36,432 bases of DNA, taken from contig CABRDB010000069.1 in the NCBI GenBank assembly GCA_902469555.1, positions 1-36,432 on the forward strand, read 5' to 3'. Origin of the DNA: an uncultured Collinsella sp. GTDB taxonomy: Bacteria; Actinomycetota; Coriobacteriia; Coriobacteriales; Coriobacteriaceae. The translations under genes and the position numbers were made by a program. A model generated the notes under the pieces. The model saw only the letters and a list, made by a program, of their open reading frames with translations, was not told where the DNA came from and ran no database searches. This document shows, piece by piece, positions 15,411 through 23,180 of the stretch. Every line of letters begins with the position of its first letter. The first letter of the stretch is position 1.

Positions 15411-17408
15411 GTGGCCGAAAAATTCCGCGTCGGCGGGGCGATAGGAGCGGAAGGTGGCGGGATCGATCTTTACGTGTGCCGCGGCGGGCGCGTCGTACCA
15501 TTTGACCGTGTAACCGGCGCCGTGAGAGCAAAAGACCGAGTCGGGCGCGTTGGGCAGATCGGCCTCGGGCTCATAGGCGGCCGTCTCGATTACGCGCTCG
15601 GCATCATGGCATGCCGCATAGCCGGCGAACTCCAGGTACAGATGCCCACGACCACTCGTGTAGGCAGCCACCTCCAGCGCGTAATCCTGCACCTCTGATG
15701 CCGGTACACGACCCACAAGCTTCGCCCGGTCGCCCGCCATCGTCGGCGGCTCGTACTCGGCACCCATGCGCGCGGCATCCGAGAGCGCCCGACCCACGCA
15801 CTCCCCCGGCACCTCGAGCTCAAAGCGATACCACGGCTCCAACAGCACCGCCGCGCCGGCCTCGCGCGCCTGCATCAAACCCTGGCGAATCGCGCGGTAC
15901 GTGGCCTGGCGAAAGTCGCCGCCCTCGGTGTGTTTGGCATGTGCACGGCCACCTGTGAGCGTAATGCGCACATCGGTGATGGGCGAGCCGGTCAGCACGC
16001 CCAGGTGATCGCGCTCCATAGCGTTGGTGAGCGCCAAACGCTGCCAGTTAAGATCGAGCTCGTCGGTCGAGGTCACGGTGCCAAACTGCACGCCCGAACC
16101 CGCTGGCAACGGCTCCAGACGCAGATGCACCTCGGCATAGTGGCGCAGTGGCTCAAAGTGGCCCACGCCCTCGACTGGCTGCGAAATAGTCTCCTTATAG
16201 AGAATGCCGCCAGACTCAAACGCAACCGAAAGACCAAAGCGATCGGCCAACACCCGCTGCACGACCTCGAGTTGCACGGCGCCCATCAACTGCAAGTGAA
16301 TCTGCTCAAGATGCGTATTCCAGCTTACGCCGAGCATGGGGTCTTCGTCCGCCAACTCGGTCAGCGCTTTAAACACCGCATGGACATCGTGTTCGCCCGG
16401 TAGCACCGTATAGGTGAGGACCGGCGCAATGACGGGTGCATCGCACCCGGGCTCCGCGCCCAAGGCATCCCCCGGGCGAACGTGCGCAAGACCCGTCACG
16501 GCACAAATACCGCCAGCAGCAACTTCTTGGGCAAGCTCGTACTTCTCTCCGTTATAGATGCGTACCTGATCGACCTTCTGCTCCCATACCTCGGCACCGG
16601 AGCGCCCGTCAATCATCTGTTTTGCACGCAGCGTGCCGCCAGTCACTTTTATCCAAGCCAAGCGCTCGTCGCGAACACCTTGGCTGACACGATAGACGCG
16701 CGCGGCAAACTCCGGGGGCCACACCTGTTCACGCATCAGCGTACACATACCATCCAGCAGCTCGTCCACGCCTTGGTCCTTGAGCGCCGAGCCGGCAAAG
16801 CAGGGAAAGAGCTTGCGTTCGGCAACCATGCGCGACAGCGTTGCGACGGAAAGCTCGCCCGTCTCAAGAAACTCCTCGAGCGCCGCCTCGTCCAACGCAG
16901 CAGCGTCCTCCTGAACGGCGCCGCCCGCCAGCAGTTCGTTGGCATCCAGGCAGCCCTCGGAAAGACGTTGCCCAAGTTGTGCCAGCAAAACATCGCGGCC
17001 GGGATTCTCCAAATCGATTTTGTTGATATAGATGAACGTCGGAATGTCATAGCGCGCAAGCAGGCGCCACAGGGTTTCGGTGTGCCCTTGTACGCCGTCG
17101 TTGGCGCCCACAACCAAAATCGCGTAGTCGAGTGCGCGCAATGTGCGCTCCGCCTCGGCAGAAAAATCGACATGCCCCGGCGCATCAACGAGCATGACGT
17201 GGGTATCGCCATGGTCGAGCACGGCCTGCGACGAGAAGATCGTAATGCCGCGCTCGCGCTCGATCGTGTTCGTATCCAGATGCGAATCGCCGTCGTCCAC
17301 GCGGCCGCGCTTGCGAATGCGACCCGCGTTGAACAACATGGCCTCGGCCAACGTGGTCTTGCCGGCATCGACATGCGCCAAGATTCCAACGACCGCTTGC
17401 TTCGACAT
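15405..17408 (-). CDS. TetM-like / EF-G-like ribosome-associated translational GTPase
   Basis: A 667-residue translation-factor GTPase. G motifs: AHVDAGKT at 11-18, RGITI, DAPGHVD and NKID; EF-G-like domains II-V follow, and the C-terminal region (LLEPWYRFEL, GRVPASEVQDYALEVAAYTSGRG) aligns with TetM/TetO. Ribosomal-protection proteins eject tetracycline with a domain IV loop carrying S-P-V; here that place reads A-H-A-K-H-T-E-G-G-D-F-R, closer to EF-G. It is therefore probably a chromosomal relative, often labelled translation factor GTPase, and tetracycline resistance should not be assumed. ATG 17408 is preceded by AAGAGGAGA. The last residues G-H-M end at a TGA supplied by a palindrome. 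Confidence 0.82.
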   Translation of the reverse strand: MSKQAVVGILAHVDAGKTTLAEAMLFNAGRIRKRGRVDDGDSHLDTNTIERERGITIFSSQAVLDHGDTHVMLVDAPGHVDFSAEAERTLRALDYAILVVGANDGVQGHTETLWRLLARYDIPTFIYINKIDLENPGRDVLLAQLGQRLSEGCLDANELLAGGAVQEDAAALDEAALEEFLETGELSVATLSRMVAERKLFPCFAGSALKDQGVDELLDGMCTLMREQVWPPEFAARVYRVSQGVRDERLAWIKVTGGTLRAKQMIDGRSGAEVWEQKVDQVRIYNGEKYELAQEVAAGGICAVTGLAHVRPGDALGAEPGCDAPVIAPVLTYTVLPGEHDVHAVFKALTELADEDPMLGVSWNTHLEQIHLQLMGAVQLEVVQRVLADRFGLSVAFESGGILYKETISQPVEGVGHFEPLRHYAEVHLRLEPLPAGSGVQFGTVTSTDELDLNWQRLALTNAMERDHLGVLTGSPITDVRITLTGGRAHAKHTEGGDFRQATYRAIRQGLMQAREAGAAVLLEPWYRFELEVPGECVGRALSDAARMGAEYEPPTMAGDRAKLVGRVPASEVQDYALEVAAYTSGRGHLYLEFAGYAACHDAERVIETAAYEPEADLPNAPDSVFCSHGAGYTVKWYDAPAAAHVKIDPATFRSYRPADAEFFGHM

Positions 17409-17523
17409 GGCTCTCCTCTTATTGCAAACCCATCGCACGCGGCAACGGGCGTTCTCGTTCCACACTGGATGATACAATTTACGGGCCGGCGGGCGAAGCG
17501 GGCCCTATCCCCCGACCGAGCTC

Positions 17524-17552
17524 ATCGCCCCGCGTTGCCGCGCGGCGATTTT
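17524..17552 (+). terminator. Hairpin with short T-run in the mscL leader
   Basis: ATCGCCCCGCG (17524-17534) pairs with CGCGCGGCGAT (17539-17549) with one C-C mismatch and a TTGC loop, followed by TTT. On the plus strand it looks like a weak intrinsic terminator 100 bases before mscL; it could be an attenuator. No ligand-binding fold is recognised in 17409-17652. Confidence 0.3.
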
Positions 17553-17652
17553 CGTAGGTTCGCGCCTTGCGAAAGCCGGCACCTCCCCTTTTGTCTGCCG
17601 GGGCTCATCTGGGGCGGTGGCAACGCGAGCCCCACGACAGCGAGGAGCCACC

Positions 17653-18078
17653 ATGAAGGCATTGCTCAACGAGTTCAAGGAATTCATCAATCGCGGCAAC
17701 GTTATGGACATGGCCGTCGGCGTGATTATCGGCGGCGCATTCACCGCCATCGTGTCCTCGCTGACCGATAACATCATCAACCCGCTCATCGCCGTGATTG
17801 CCGGTGGTAGCGCCACCGAGATCTCGGGGCTGGTGGTACCGGGCACCAATATCGACTTTGGCGCCTTCATTGGCGCGTGCATCAACTTTCTGATTGTGGC
17901 GGCAATCGTCTTTGCCATCGTCAAGGCATTCAACAAGGCACAGGAGATTGGCGACAGGCTCGCCGGCACCGCCGCCGAGCAAGCCGTATCCAAGCCCGTC
18001 TGTCCCTATTGTCTGGAAGAGGTACACGAGGGTGCGACCAAGTGTTGCCACTGCGGAAGCGAGCTGCCCCGGGCGTAG
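17653..18078 (+). CDS. mscL: Large-conductance mechanosensitive channel MscL with C-terminal zinc ribbon
   Basis: A 141-residue inner-membrane channel that opens under membrane tension to release solutes on osmotic downshock. Family marks: KEFINRGNVMDMAVGVIIGGAF for the N-terminal helix and pore TM1, IINPLIAVI, a periplasmic loop, and TM2 (about 72-93) with N-F-L-I-V-A. Where normal MscL ends in a short cytoplasmic helix bundle, this one adds a double CxxC module: C117-x2-C120 and C131-x2-C134 in a zinc-ribbon pattern. ATG 17653 has GAGGAG five bases upstream. The added ribbon may bind zinc or sense redox state; that is inference. Confidence 0.93.
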   Translation: MKALLNEFKEFINRGNVMDMAVGVIIGGAFTAIVSSLTDNIINPLIAVIAGGSATEISGLVVPGTNIDFGAFIGACINFLIVAAIVFAIVKAFNKAQEIGDRLAGTAAEQAVSKPVCPYCLEEVHEGATKCCHCGSELPRA

Positions 18079-18136
18079 GTGCCTTAGAGCCGACAGCACG
18101 TAGGTCTGTACCAAGCAATACAGTGCAGGGATCAAA

Positions 18137-18156
18137 ATGGCCCCACCCGGGGCCAT
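18137..18156 (-). terminator. Terminator of the acetyltransferase gene
   Basis: ATGGCCCC (18137-18144) and GGGGCCAT (18149-18156) pair perfectly around a four-base loop. Read on the minus strand the stem is followed by TTTTGAT, fitting an intrinsic terminator 38 bases after the stop of the gene at 18194. Confidence 0.65.
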
Positions 18157-18193
18157 GTTCATGTACCTGGAGTGTTGATGCGCGGCCCCGCTC

Positions 18194-18685
18194 TTATGCC
18201 TCGCGCAGCCAATCGAACGCAACACGCGGCGTGCCGTCTGACACATACACGACGCCGGCGCGCTCGAACCCCGCCTTCATGCTCGCGCCCTGCATGGGCA
18301 GGTTGTCCGCGTGCGTATCGATACGCAGATGGTCGACACGTTCCTTGGCAAAGGCAAACATCGCGGCCGCGATACCGTGCACGGTGCCGTCGGATGCCAC
18401 ACGGTGCAGCACGGCGTACGGAGTGTCGCTACGCCATTGACCGTCCTCAATTACGTCATAGCACTCGTCCGGGCCCGGTAAAAAGGCAAACGTCGCCACC
18501 ACGCGGCCGTCGACTTCGCACACATAGCTGCCACCGGCGGCGATATCGGCAGTCAGCTGCTCGGCAGAAGGCGTGCCCTCGGGCCACTGCGTGGCGTTGC
18601 CATGCGCGCGCATAAAAGCGCGGGCGGCGTCATAGATAGCCATGACGGCGGGAATGTCGGTATCGAGGGTTTTTCTTATCATCAC
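18194..18685 (-). CDS. GNAT-family N-acetyltransferase
   Basis: A 163-residue acetyl-CoA-dependent acetyltransferase. It starts with the GNAT pattern MIRKTLDTDIPAVMAIYDAA, has the central beta strand GRVVATFAFL, and an acetyl-CoA-binding segment HRVASDGTVHGIAAAMFAFA before the ending A-D-N-L-P-M-Q-G...G-F strand. Substrate cannot be told from sequence. Two adjacent ATG codons (18685 and 18682) are possible starts; GAGG lies about 10 bases before the first. It diverges from the small cysteine-rich gene at 18760 across an inverted repeat. Confidence 0.85.
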   Translation of the reverse strand: MMIRKTLDTDIPAVMAIYDAARAFMRAHGNATQWPEGTPSAEQLTADIAAGGSYVCEVDGRVVATFAFLPGPDECYDVIEDGQWRSDTPYAVLHRVASDGTVHGIAAAMFAFAKERVDHLRIDTHADNLPMQGASMKAGFERAGVVYVSDGTPRVAFDWLREA

Positions 18686-18703
18686 GCGGCGACCTCACGT
18701 TTA

Positions 18704-18735
18704 TTGGTATCACTTTGATTGAGCAATGATACCAA
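18704..18735. promoter_or_regulatory. 9-bp inverted repeat between divergent genes
   Basis: TTGGTATCA (18704-18712) and TGATACCAA (18727-18735) form a perfect inverted repeat with a 14-base spacer, between the starts of the acetyltransferase and the small cysteine-rich protein. This is typical of an operator for a dimeric regulator. The ATACCAAC element also occurs in the iteron at 15345-15377. Confidence 0.5.
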
Positions 18736-18759
18736 CGTTTGGAGAGGGGCGCGAAGCAG

Positions 18760-19056
18760 ATGGGGAGCAAAAAGCGAGCCGCCTGGGCAAAGGCCAAAAG
18801 TGAGTTTTTGGGCGCTGCCACCGGCGGCGATATGAGCGACCTTTTTGCACGCGAGGACGAGCGCCGCGACGCCCTGGACGCCGAACGCGATGAGGCCTGG
18901 CGCTACAAATCGTGCGAGCGCAAAAACCGCTACGACACACGCGCCGAGGCCGAGGTCGTTATGGCCGACTGCGAAAACCACGGGCGTCGTGGCTTGGCCT
19001 GCTATAAATGCGAATACTGCGGCGGATGGCACCTGACGTCCCACCCTTGGAAATAG
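18760..19056 (+). CDS. Small basic/acidic protein with C-terminal zinc-ribbon-like motif
   Basis: A 98-residue protein not assigned to a known function. The N-terminal half is charged and probably helical (KAKSEFLG, EDERRDALDAERDEAWR). The C-terminal part has paired cysteines and a recurrent pattern, K-S-C-E-R-K-N-R-Y...C-Y-K-C-E-Y-C-G-G-W-H-L-T, similar to small zinc-binding modules ending in C-x-x-W-H-L-T. ATG 18760 is used; GGAGAGG lies 12 bases upstream and an earlier TTG at 18739 is possible. It is divergent from the acetyltransferase. Metal binding is likely, the rest unknown. Confidence 0.7.
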   Translation: MGSKKRAAWAKAKSEFLGAATGGDMSDLFAREDERRDALDAERDEAWRYKSCERKNRYDTRAEAEVVMADCENHGRRGLACYKCEYCGGWHLTSHPWK

Positions 19057-19104
19057 GCCCCGCATCGGCGCGGCGCTCACGCAGCACCGGCCATCGCGCG
19101 CAGG

Positions 19105-19809
19105 CTACGGGCGCGGCGGCACCAAAACATCGTAACGAACGGCCTTGCCCGCAAGCTGATAGCTCGGCTTAACGCCGGCAAGCAGCGGCCCCTTCACCGG
19201 CCGCTTGATAACGACCTTGCGCGGGCGCGGCGCAAGCGCAGCTTCGACCAGCGTCTCCTCATCGGCGCACGGCTGTTCCAAATGGTGCAAGAGCTGGAAC
19301 TTCTTTTTCACCGCCGCGCTCTTGGTGCGCTCGGGAAACATGGGGTCCAGGTACACCACATCGGGAGCCGTGAGCTCACCGCGCTCGACCAGCTCAGCCG
19401 TATGGCGAAGGCCGGCAATGCTGTCCTCGCCCGCATGTAAGCGCATACGCGCCACGGCAGCCGTGAGCGCCGGATCGCCCGCTGCGCGATTCAGGGCATC
19501 CTTAAGGAGCACCGCGATCACGCAATCCTGCTCATACAAATCAACGGTAAAGCCCGCGGCGGCCAGCAGCAGCGAATCCTCGCCAAAGCCTGCCGTGGCG
19601 TCAATCGCCCATGGGCGCTCGATGCCTTTTGTGCGCGCAGCTTTCACCAGTAGCTCTTGCTGCAGACGGCCCTGCTTGAGCCGTGGAAGCATGCGGGCAA
19701 AATCGGCACGCAGCTCCATCGCGCCGTCGGTGAGCGTGAGGCCCTCGGGCTTCCCGATCAGCTCAAGCCCCGCGGCCCGAGCAACAGAAAAGGGATCGAT
19801 GACGCCCAT
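19105..19809 (-). CDS. rsmJ: 16S rRNA (guanine-1516-N2)-methyltransferase RsmJ-like
   Basis: A 234-residue class I SAM-dependent methyltransferase of the RsmJ family, which modifies G1516 of 16S rRNA. Seen are the N-terminal L-T-L-T-D-G-A-M-E-L-R-A-D-F region, the SAM motif I IDATAGFGEDSLLLAAAGF, the acidic motif II (DLYEQD), the DPMFPERTKSAAVKKK signature typical of the family, and the late RKVVIKRPVKGPLL...RYDV segment. ATG 19809 follows AAGGAG by five bases; an ATG two codons earlier (19815) overlaps that site. The gene stands alone. Confidence 0.85.
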   Translation of the reverse strand: MGVIDPFSVARAAGLELIGKPEGLTLTDGAMELRADFARMLPRLKQGRLQQELLVKAARTKGIERPWAIDATAGFGEDSLLLAAAGFTVDLYEQDCVIAVLLKDALNRAAGDPALTAAVARMRLHAGEDSIAGLRHTAELVERGELTAPDVVYLDPMFPERTKSAAVKKKFQLLHHLEQPCADEETLVEAALAPRPRKVVIKRPVKGPLLAGVKPSYQLAGKAVRYDVLVPPRP

Positions 19810-19872
19810 GGACACTCCTTCACAAGCAAAATGAATACGTGAGCGCCGCCCCTGTCGACACTCAACCGTCCG

Positions 19873-20016
19873 CTATTGTCCCACATGCGACATGGCCCAC
19901 AGCATCCCAATGCAAAGCACCGCCATCAATCCCGTGCATACGGCAGCGATCACGGAATCGCTCATGCGCCTTCCCAACGACCGTGGCTCGCGCACTTGCC
20001 CTGTTCCGTACATCAT
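19873..20016 (-). CDS. 47-residue single-span membrane protein
   Basis: A short reading frame with a very good ribosome site (AAGGAGG, four bases before the first ATG at 20016 and seven before a second ATG at 20013). The first ~20 residues are polar and basic (VREPRSLGRRMSDS) and are followed by a hydrophobic helix, VIAAVCTGLMAVLCIGMLWA, then a short tail ending at TAG. The charge pattern suggests the N-terminus stays inside. It lies in an otherwise empty gap next to the rsmJ-like gene. No family is recognised. Support is the ribosome site plus the clean membrane-helix design; conservation is untested. Confidence 0.55.
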   Translation of the reverse strand: MMYGTGQVREPRSLGRRMSDSVIAAVCTGLMAVLCIGMLWAMSHVGQ

Positions 20017-20244
20017 GGCTCCTCCTTAGACCAACTCCTTGTTACGCCTTCATCATCGCAGCGCCGTACATGAGCTGCCATCGATTTGGCTTACGTCCAG
20101 CTTTCCCTTTTGAAAGGTTGGACCGTACAGGCAAGAGACGCTTTCAAACGCATGCATCGCCCCGTTGAACTACAATGTGCTTCACGATATGTGCCACAAC
20201 CTGGGTGCGACAGATTCTCCGCGCCCGCATCGAAAGGACCAGCT

Positions 20245-20646
20245 ATGAGCGCCGCTCGCAAGACACTCAAAATCCTTGCCCTGATTTATTTTGTTCTGGG
20301 CATCGCCAGTCTCGTCATTGGAATCGCCGGCATCGCGACCGGCAAGTTCGAGTCCACCTACGGGCCGAACGCCATGCTCGCCACGGTCGTGCTTGTCGCC
20401 AAGGGCCTCATCGATCTCGCCGCGGGCGTTGCGGGCATCAAGGGCGCCAACAAGCCTTCGCAGGTAGGCGGCGCGTTTAAGCTCGGCATCGTCGCCGCAA
20501 TCGCCACGATTGCGCAGGCTGTGCTCACGCTCCCCGCGTTTGGCGGCGACGCCATCAACTATGGCGCCTTTGTCATCGTGGTGTACGACCTGTTCTTTAT
20601 TCAGCAGGCACACGACATTAAGGCCGAAAACAAGGACCGCCTGTAG
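20245..20646 (+). CDS. Four-helix integral membrane protein of unknown function
   Basis: A 133-residue hydrophobic protein with about four membrane spans: residues ~8-28 (ILALIYFVLGIASLVIGIAG), ~43-65, ~75-97 and ~100-118. The short loops hold K and N residues, and the tail (AHDIKAENKDRL) is charged. ATG 20245 has AAAGGA seven bases upstream; the reading frame extends further 5' but without membrane character. No catalytic motif is visible. Upstream, 20017-20244 shows no gene. A strong terminator follows. It resembles small DUF-type membrane proteins common in Coriobacteriia, but no function can be given. Confidence 0.75.
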   Translation: MSAARKTLKILALIYFVLGIASLVIGIAGIATGKFESTYGPNAMLATVVLVAKGLIDLAAGVAGIKGANKPSQVGGAFKLGIVAAIATIAQAVLTLPAFGGDAINYGAFVIVVYDLFFIQQAHDIKAENKDRL

Positions 20647-20684
20647 GCACCTGTCTCCCATAACCCCTGCTATCAAGCAACTAA

Positions 20685-20720
20685 AAAGGGCCGATCGCGC
20701 ATATCCGCGGTCGGCCCTTT
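20685..20720 (+). terminator. Strong stem-loop terminator
   Basis: Arms 20685-20699 and 20706-20720 pair over 15 positions (one wobble) with a six-base loop, starting with AAAGGGCCG and ending with CGGCCCTTT. It follows the membrane protein gene and could act from both strands. Confidence 0.75.
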
Positions 20721-20736
20721 ACGTTTGCTCAGATAA

Positions 20737-20773
20737 AACCTGCCAAAATAAACCTGTCCCTTTTTGGCAGGTT
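20737..20773 (-). terminator. Terminator of the RlmA-like gene
   Basis: AACCTGCCAAAA (20737-20748) pairs with TTTTGGCAGGTT (20762-20773). On the minus strand the stem is followed by TTATC and overlaps the TAA stop of the methyltransferase. The loop carries CCTGTCCCT, resembling the hairpin at 9731. Confidence 0.65.
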
Positions 20774-21590
20774 ATTTACCGTGGCGGTACTCGGCGATGA
20801 TGAAGTCGATGTCGGTCTGAAGGGTGTCCAAATTTGCCAGGCGCTCTTTGTCGGCAGGGCGCGTGCGGTAGTAGTACGGCGTCATCTGGAACACCGCCTC
20901 GATGTCGGCCTGGGTCCGAAGCGTAATATTCGCAGACACCTGCTGCGTTCCGACCAACTCGAGCTCGGTGGTCCTCGGCAGCTTCTCATCGTTAAGGTAC
21001 GGCGTGTCGTAGAGCACCTCTTTGAGCCCAAACAGATGACGGGCGCCCGGCACCACGGTGTAGAGCGAGCCCTCGGGCGCCAGCACGCGGGCGAACTCAC
21101 GCTCGTTAAAGGGGGCAAAGAGCTCGGTCACCATATCAAAGGCACCATCGGCCACGGGAATGTCCTTCATGTTGGCCACGAAGTAGGTCGCATCGCCGCG
21201 CTTGGCGGCAAGGCGCACCATCTCTTTGCCCAGGTCGAAACCGTAAGCATCCACGCCCGGCACCGCGCCCATGGCGCTGGTGTAATAGCCCTCGCCGCAG
21301 CAAATATCGAGCAACGTCATGGCGCCGTTCGTAGACGCAGCACGCTCAGACGCCCGCTCGCGCACCAGCTCGACCATCGCATCGCGCAACGGCGCGTAGT
21401 ATCCACGGTTCAGAAAGTCACGACGGCTGCGTGCCTGCGACTTGGGATCGCCCATGGAGTCGCCGCTCTTGGACGAGCGCAGCAAATATAGATAGCCCTC
21501 GCGCGCACGGTCAAACCGGTGTCCGCCCGCGCATGCAGCACCGCGCTCGTCGTCCACCAATGGCTTATGGCAAACGGGACACAACAACAT
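20772..21590 (-). CDS. rlmA: 23S rRNA (guanine-N1)-methyltransferase RlmA family
   Basis: A 272-residue SAM-dependent methyltransferase modifying G745 (Gram-negative) or G748 (Gram-positive, TlrB type) in 23S rRNA. An N-terminal zinc finger is seen: C4-P-V-C7, then C-A-G-G-H-R-F-D. It is followed by the family stretch YLYLLRSSKSGDSMGD, motif I LLDICCGEGYYTSAM, and F-D-L-G-K-E-M. G748 methylation can affect tylosin-type macrolide sensitivity in relatives, but which base is targeted here is not shown. ATG 21590 follows AAGGAG by five bases. It is divergent from the MATE exporter across a large palindrome. Confidence 0.88.
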   Translation of the reverse strand: MLLCPVCHKPLVDDERGAACAGGHRFDRAREGYLYLLRSSKSGDSMGDPKSQARSRRDFLNRGYYAPLRDAMVELVRERASERAASTNGAMTLLDICCGEGYYTSAMGAVPGVDAYGFDLGKEMVRLAAKRGDATYFVANMKDIPVADGAFDMVTELFAPFNEREFARVLAPEGSLYTVVPGARHLFGLKEVLYDTPYLNDEKLPRTTELELVGTQQVSANITLRTQADIEAVFQMTPYYYRTRPADKERLANLDTLQTDIDFIIAEYRHGK

Positions 21591-21646
21591 GGCAACTCCT
21601 TAGCGCGAACAACACAACGCCCACCATTGTCGCACGCCTTCCCCGC

Positions 21647-21704
21647 CTAGTCATTGGGGACGTTCTTGAATGACTAGTCGTTTAAGAACGCCCCCAACGA
21701 CTAG
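21647..21704. repeat. Large palindrome with palindromic loop (ACTAGT element)
   Basis: Arms 21647-21667 and 21684-21704 pair at 19 of 21 positions; the 16-base loop holds a further palindrome around GACTAGTC. CTAGTC occurs three times. It lies between divergent rlmA-like and MATE genes, 65 bases before the MATE start. It could be an operator, a leader hairpin or a REP-like insertion; GGGGACGTT resembles the motif at 5533. Confidence 0.7.
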
Positions 21705-21768
21705 TCGATTAGGAGTATCATCGTCTGCGCAAATAAGCACGATATAGCATATTAGAGATTGAGAGCGT

Positions 21769-23151
21769 ATGACTGATACCGCGTCCAAGCACATTGACAT
21801 GACCACCGGCTCACTGTGGCGCAATATTCCCCTGTTCGCCTTCCCCGTGGCCGCCACGAGCATCTTGGAGCAGCTATCGAACCTCATCGCCACGGTCATC
21901 ATCGGTAACTTCTCAGGCGACCAGGGAACCCTCGCCATGGCGGCGGTCGGCTCCAATGTTCCGCTTACCAGTCTTATGCTCAACCTGTTTATCGGCATGT
22001 CGCTTGGCTCCAACGTGGTCATTGCCAACGCTATCGGCCGCAACGATCAGAACATGGTCAAACGCGCCGTCCATACCTCGATTTTAATGGCGCTCGTGGG
22101 CTTTGTCGTCATCGCCCTGGGCGAGATCTTTGCCGAGCCCATGCTCGCCGCGCTCAACGTTCCCGCCGAGACCATGCCGCTCGCCTCACTCTACCTACGC
22201 GTCTTTTTGCTGAGCATGCCCTCGATTTTGCTTTACAACTTTGAGGCCGCGATCTTCCGCTCCGTCGGCATCACCCGCATGCCGCTGCAGGCGCTTGCCG
22301 TGTCCACCGTCCTCAACATATGCCTGGACCTCGTCTTTGTCCCCGTACTCCACTGGGGCGTCGCGGGCGTCGCCATCGCCACCGCCATCGCCTACACCGT
22401 CAGCGCCGCGACGCTCTTTATCCGCCTGCTCAAGACCGATTCCGTCGTCCGCGTTACCCCGCGCGATCTGGCTATCGACCCCGTCGCCCTCAAGCGCATC
22501 GTCAAGATCGGCCTGCCCGCCGGTATCCAAAGCGCCGTCTTTGCCGTCGCCAACATCATCATCCAGTCCGCCATCAACAGCTTGGGCACCGAGGTCATGG
22601 CAGCATCCAGCGCCGCCATGAGCCTGGAGTACGTGTGCTACAACCTGCTTAACAGCTTTAGCCAGGCTTGTACCACCTTTGTGGGGCAAAACCACGGCGC
22701 GCGCCAAATCGACCGCTGCACCAAGACGCTCAAGGTCTGCCTGGTCGAAGGCGGCATCGTTGCACTCACCACGATTATCGTTATCGTCGGTCTGGGGCGC
22801 GAGATCCTGGCGCTGTTCAACAGCGATCCCAACATCGTCTCGATCGGCTATATCCGCGTGTGCTCGATCTTCCCGGCATACGCCTTTAGCATGTTCTACG
22901 AGAACATGTCCGGCTACCTGCGCGGCTTTGGCATCTCGCTCATGCCCGCCCTCATCACCATGATTTGCGTCTGCGGCATCCGCTTCTACTGGGTATTCTG
23001 CGTGTTCCCGCACTTCCGCACTTTTGCGAACATCATGATGGTCTACCCCATCAGCCTGGGCACCACGGCATTCTTTATGGTCGTGGCGGTATTGCTCTGC
23101 CACCCGGCACGCACCTACCGTCTGGCACAAGCCAAGACCGGAGCGTGCTAG
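21769..23151 (+). CDS. MATE family multidrug/metabolite exporter
   Basis: A 460-residue inner-membrane transporter with about 12 spans in two homologous halves, exporting organic cations or metabolites against Na+ or H+. Typical features: a first half starting MTTGSLWRNIPLFAFPVAATSILEQ (helix 1), N-L-I-A-T-V-I-I-G-N-F helix 2, G-S-N-V-V-I-A-N-A-I-G-R motif after helix 3, and in the second half the KIGLPAGIQSAVFAVANIII and G-Q-N-H-G-A-R motifs. The exact drug or metabolite is not predictable. The ribosome site is weak (GAGATTGAGAG). It is convergent with the LysR regulator 29 bases downstream. Confidence 0.9.
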   Translation: MTDTASKHIDMTTGSLWRNIPLFAFPVAATSILEQLSNLIATVIIGNFSGDQGTLAMAAVGSNVPLTSLMLNLFIGMSLGSNVVIANAIGRNDQNMVKRAVHTSILMALVGFVVIALGEIFAEPMLAALNVPAETMPLASLYLRVFLLSMPSILLYNFEAAIFRSVGITRMPLQALAVSTVLNICLDLVFVPVLHWGVAGVAIATAIAYTVSAATLFIRLLKTDSVVRVTPRDLAIDPVALKRIVKIGLPAGIQSAVFAVANIIIQSAINSLGTEVMAASSAAMSLEYVCYNLLNSFSQACTTFVGQNHGARQIDRCTKTLKVCLVEGGIVALTTIIVIVGLGREILALFNSDPNIVSIGYIRVCSIFPAYAFSMFYENMSGYLRGFGISLMPALITMICVCGIRFYWVFCVFPHFRTFANIMMVYPISLGTTAFFMVVAVLLCHPARTYRLAQAKTGAC

Positions 23152-23180
23152 GCACACACAACCAGGTGGCACATCGGCAG

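Noticed and set aside
15405..17408. Acquired tetracycline resistance gene
   Set aside because: Composition matches neighbours, no mobile element is adjacent, and the S-P-V loop is lacking.
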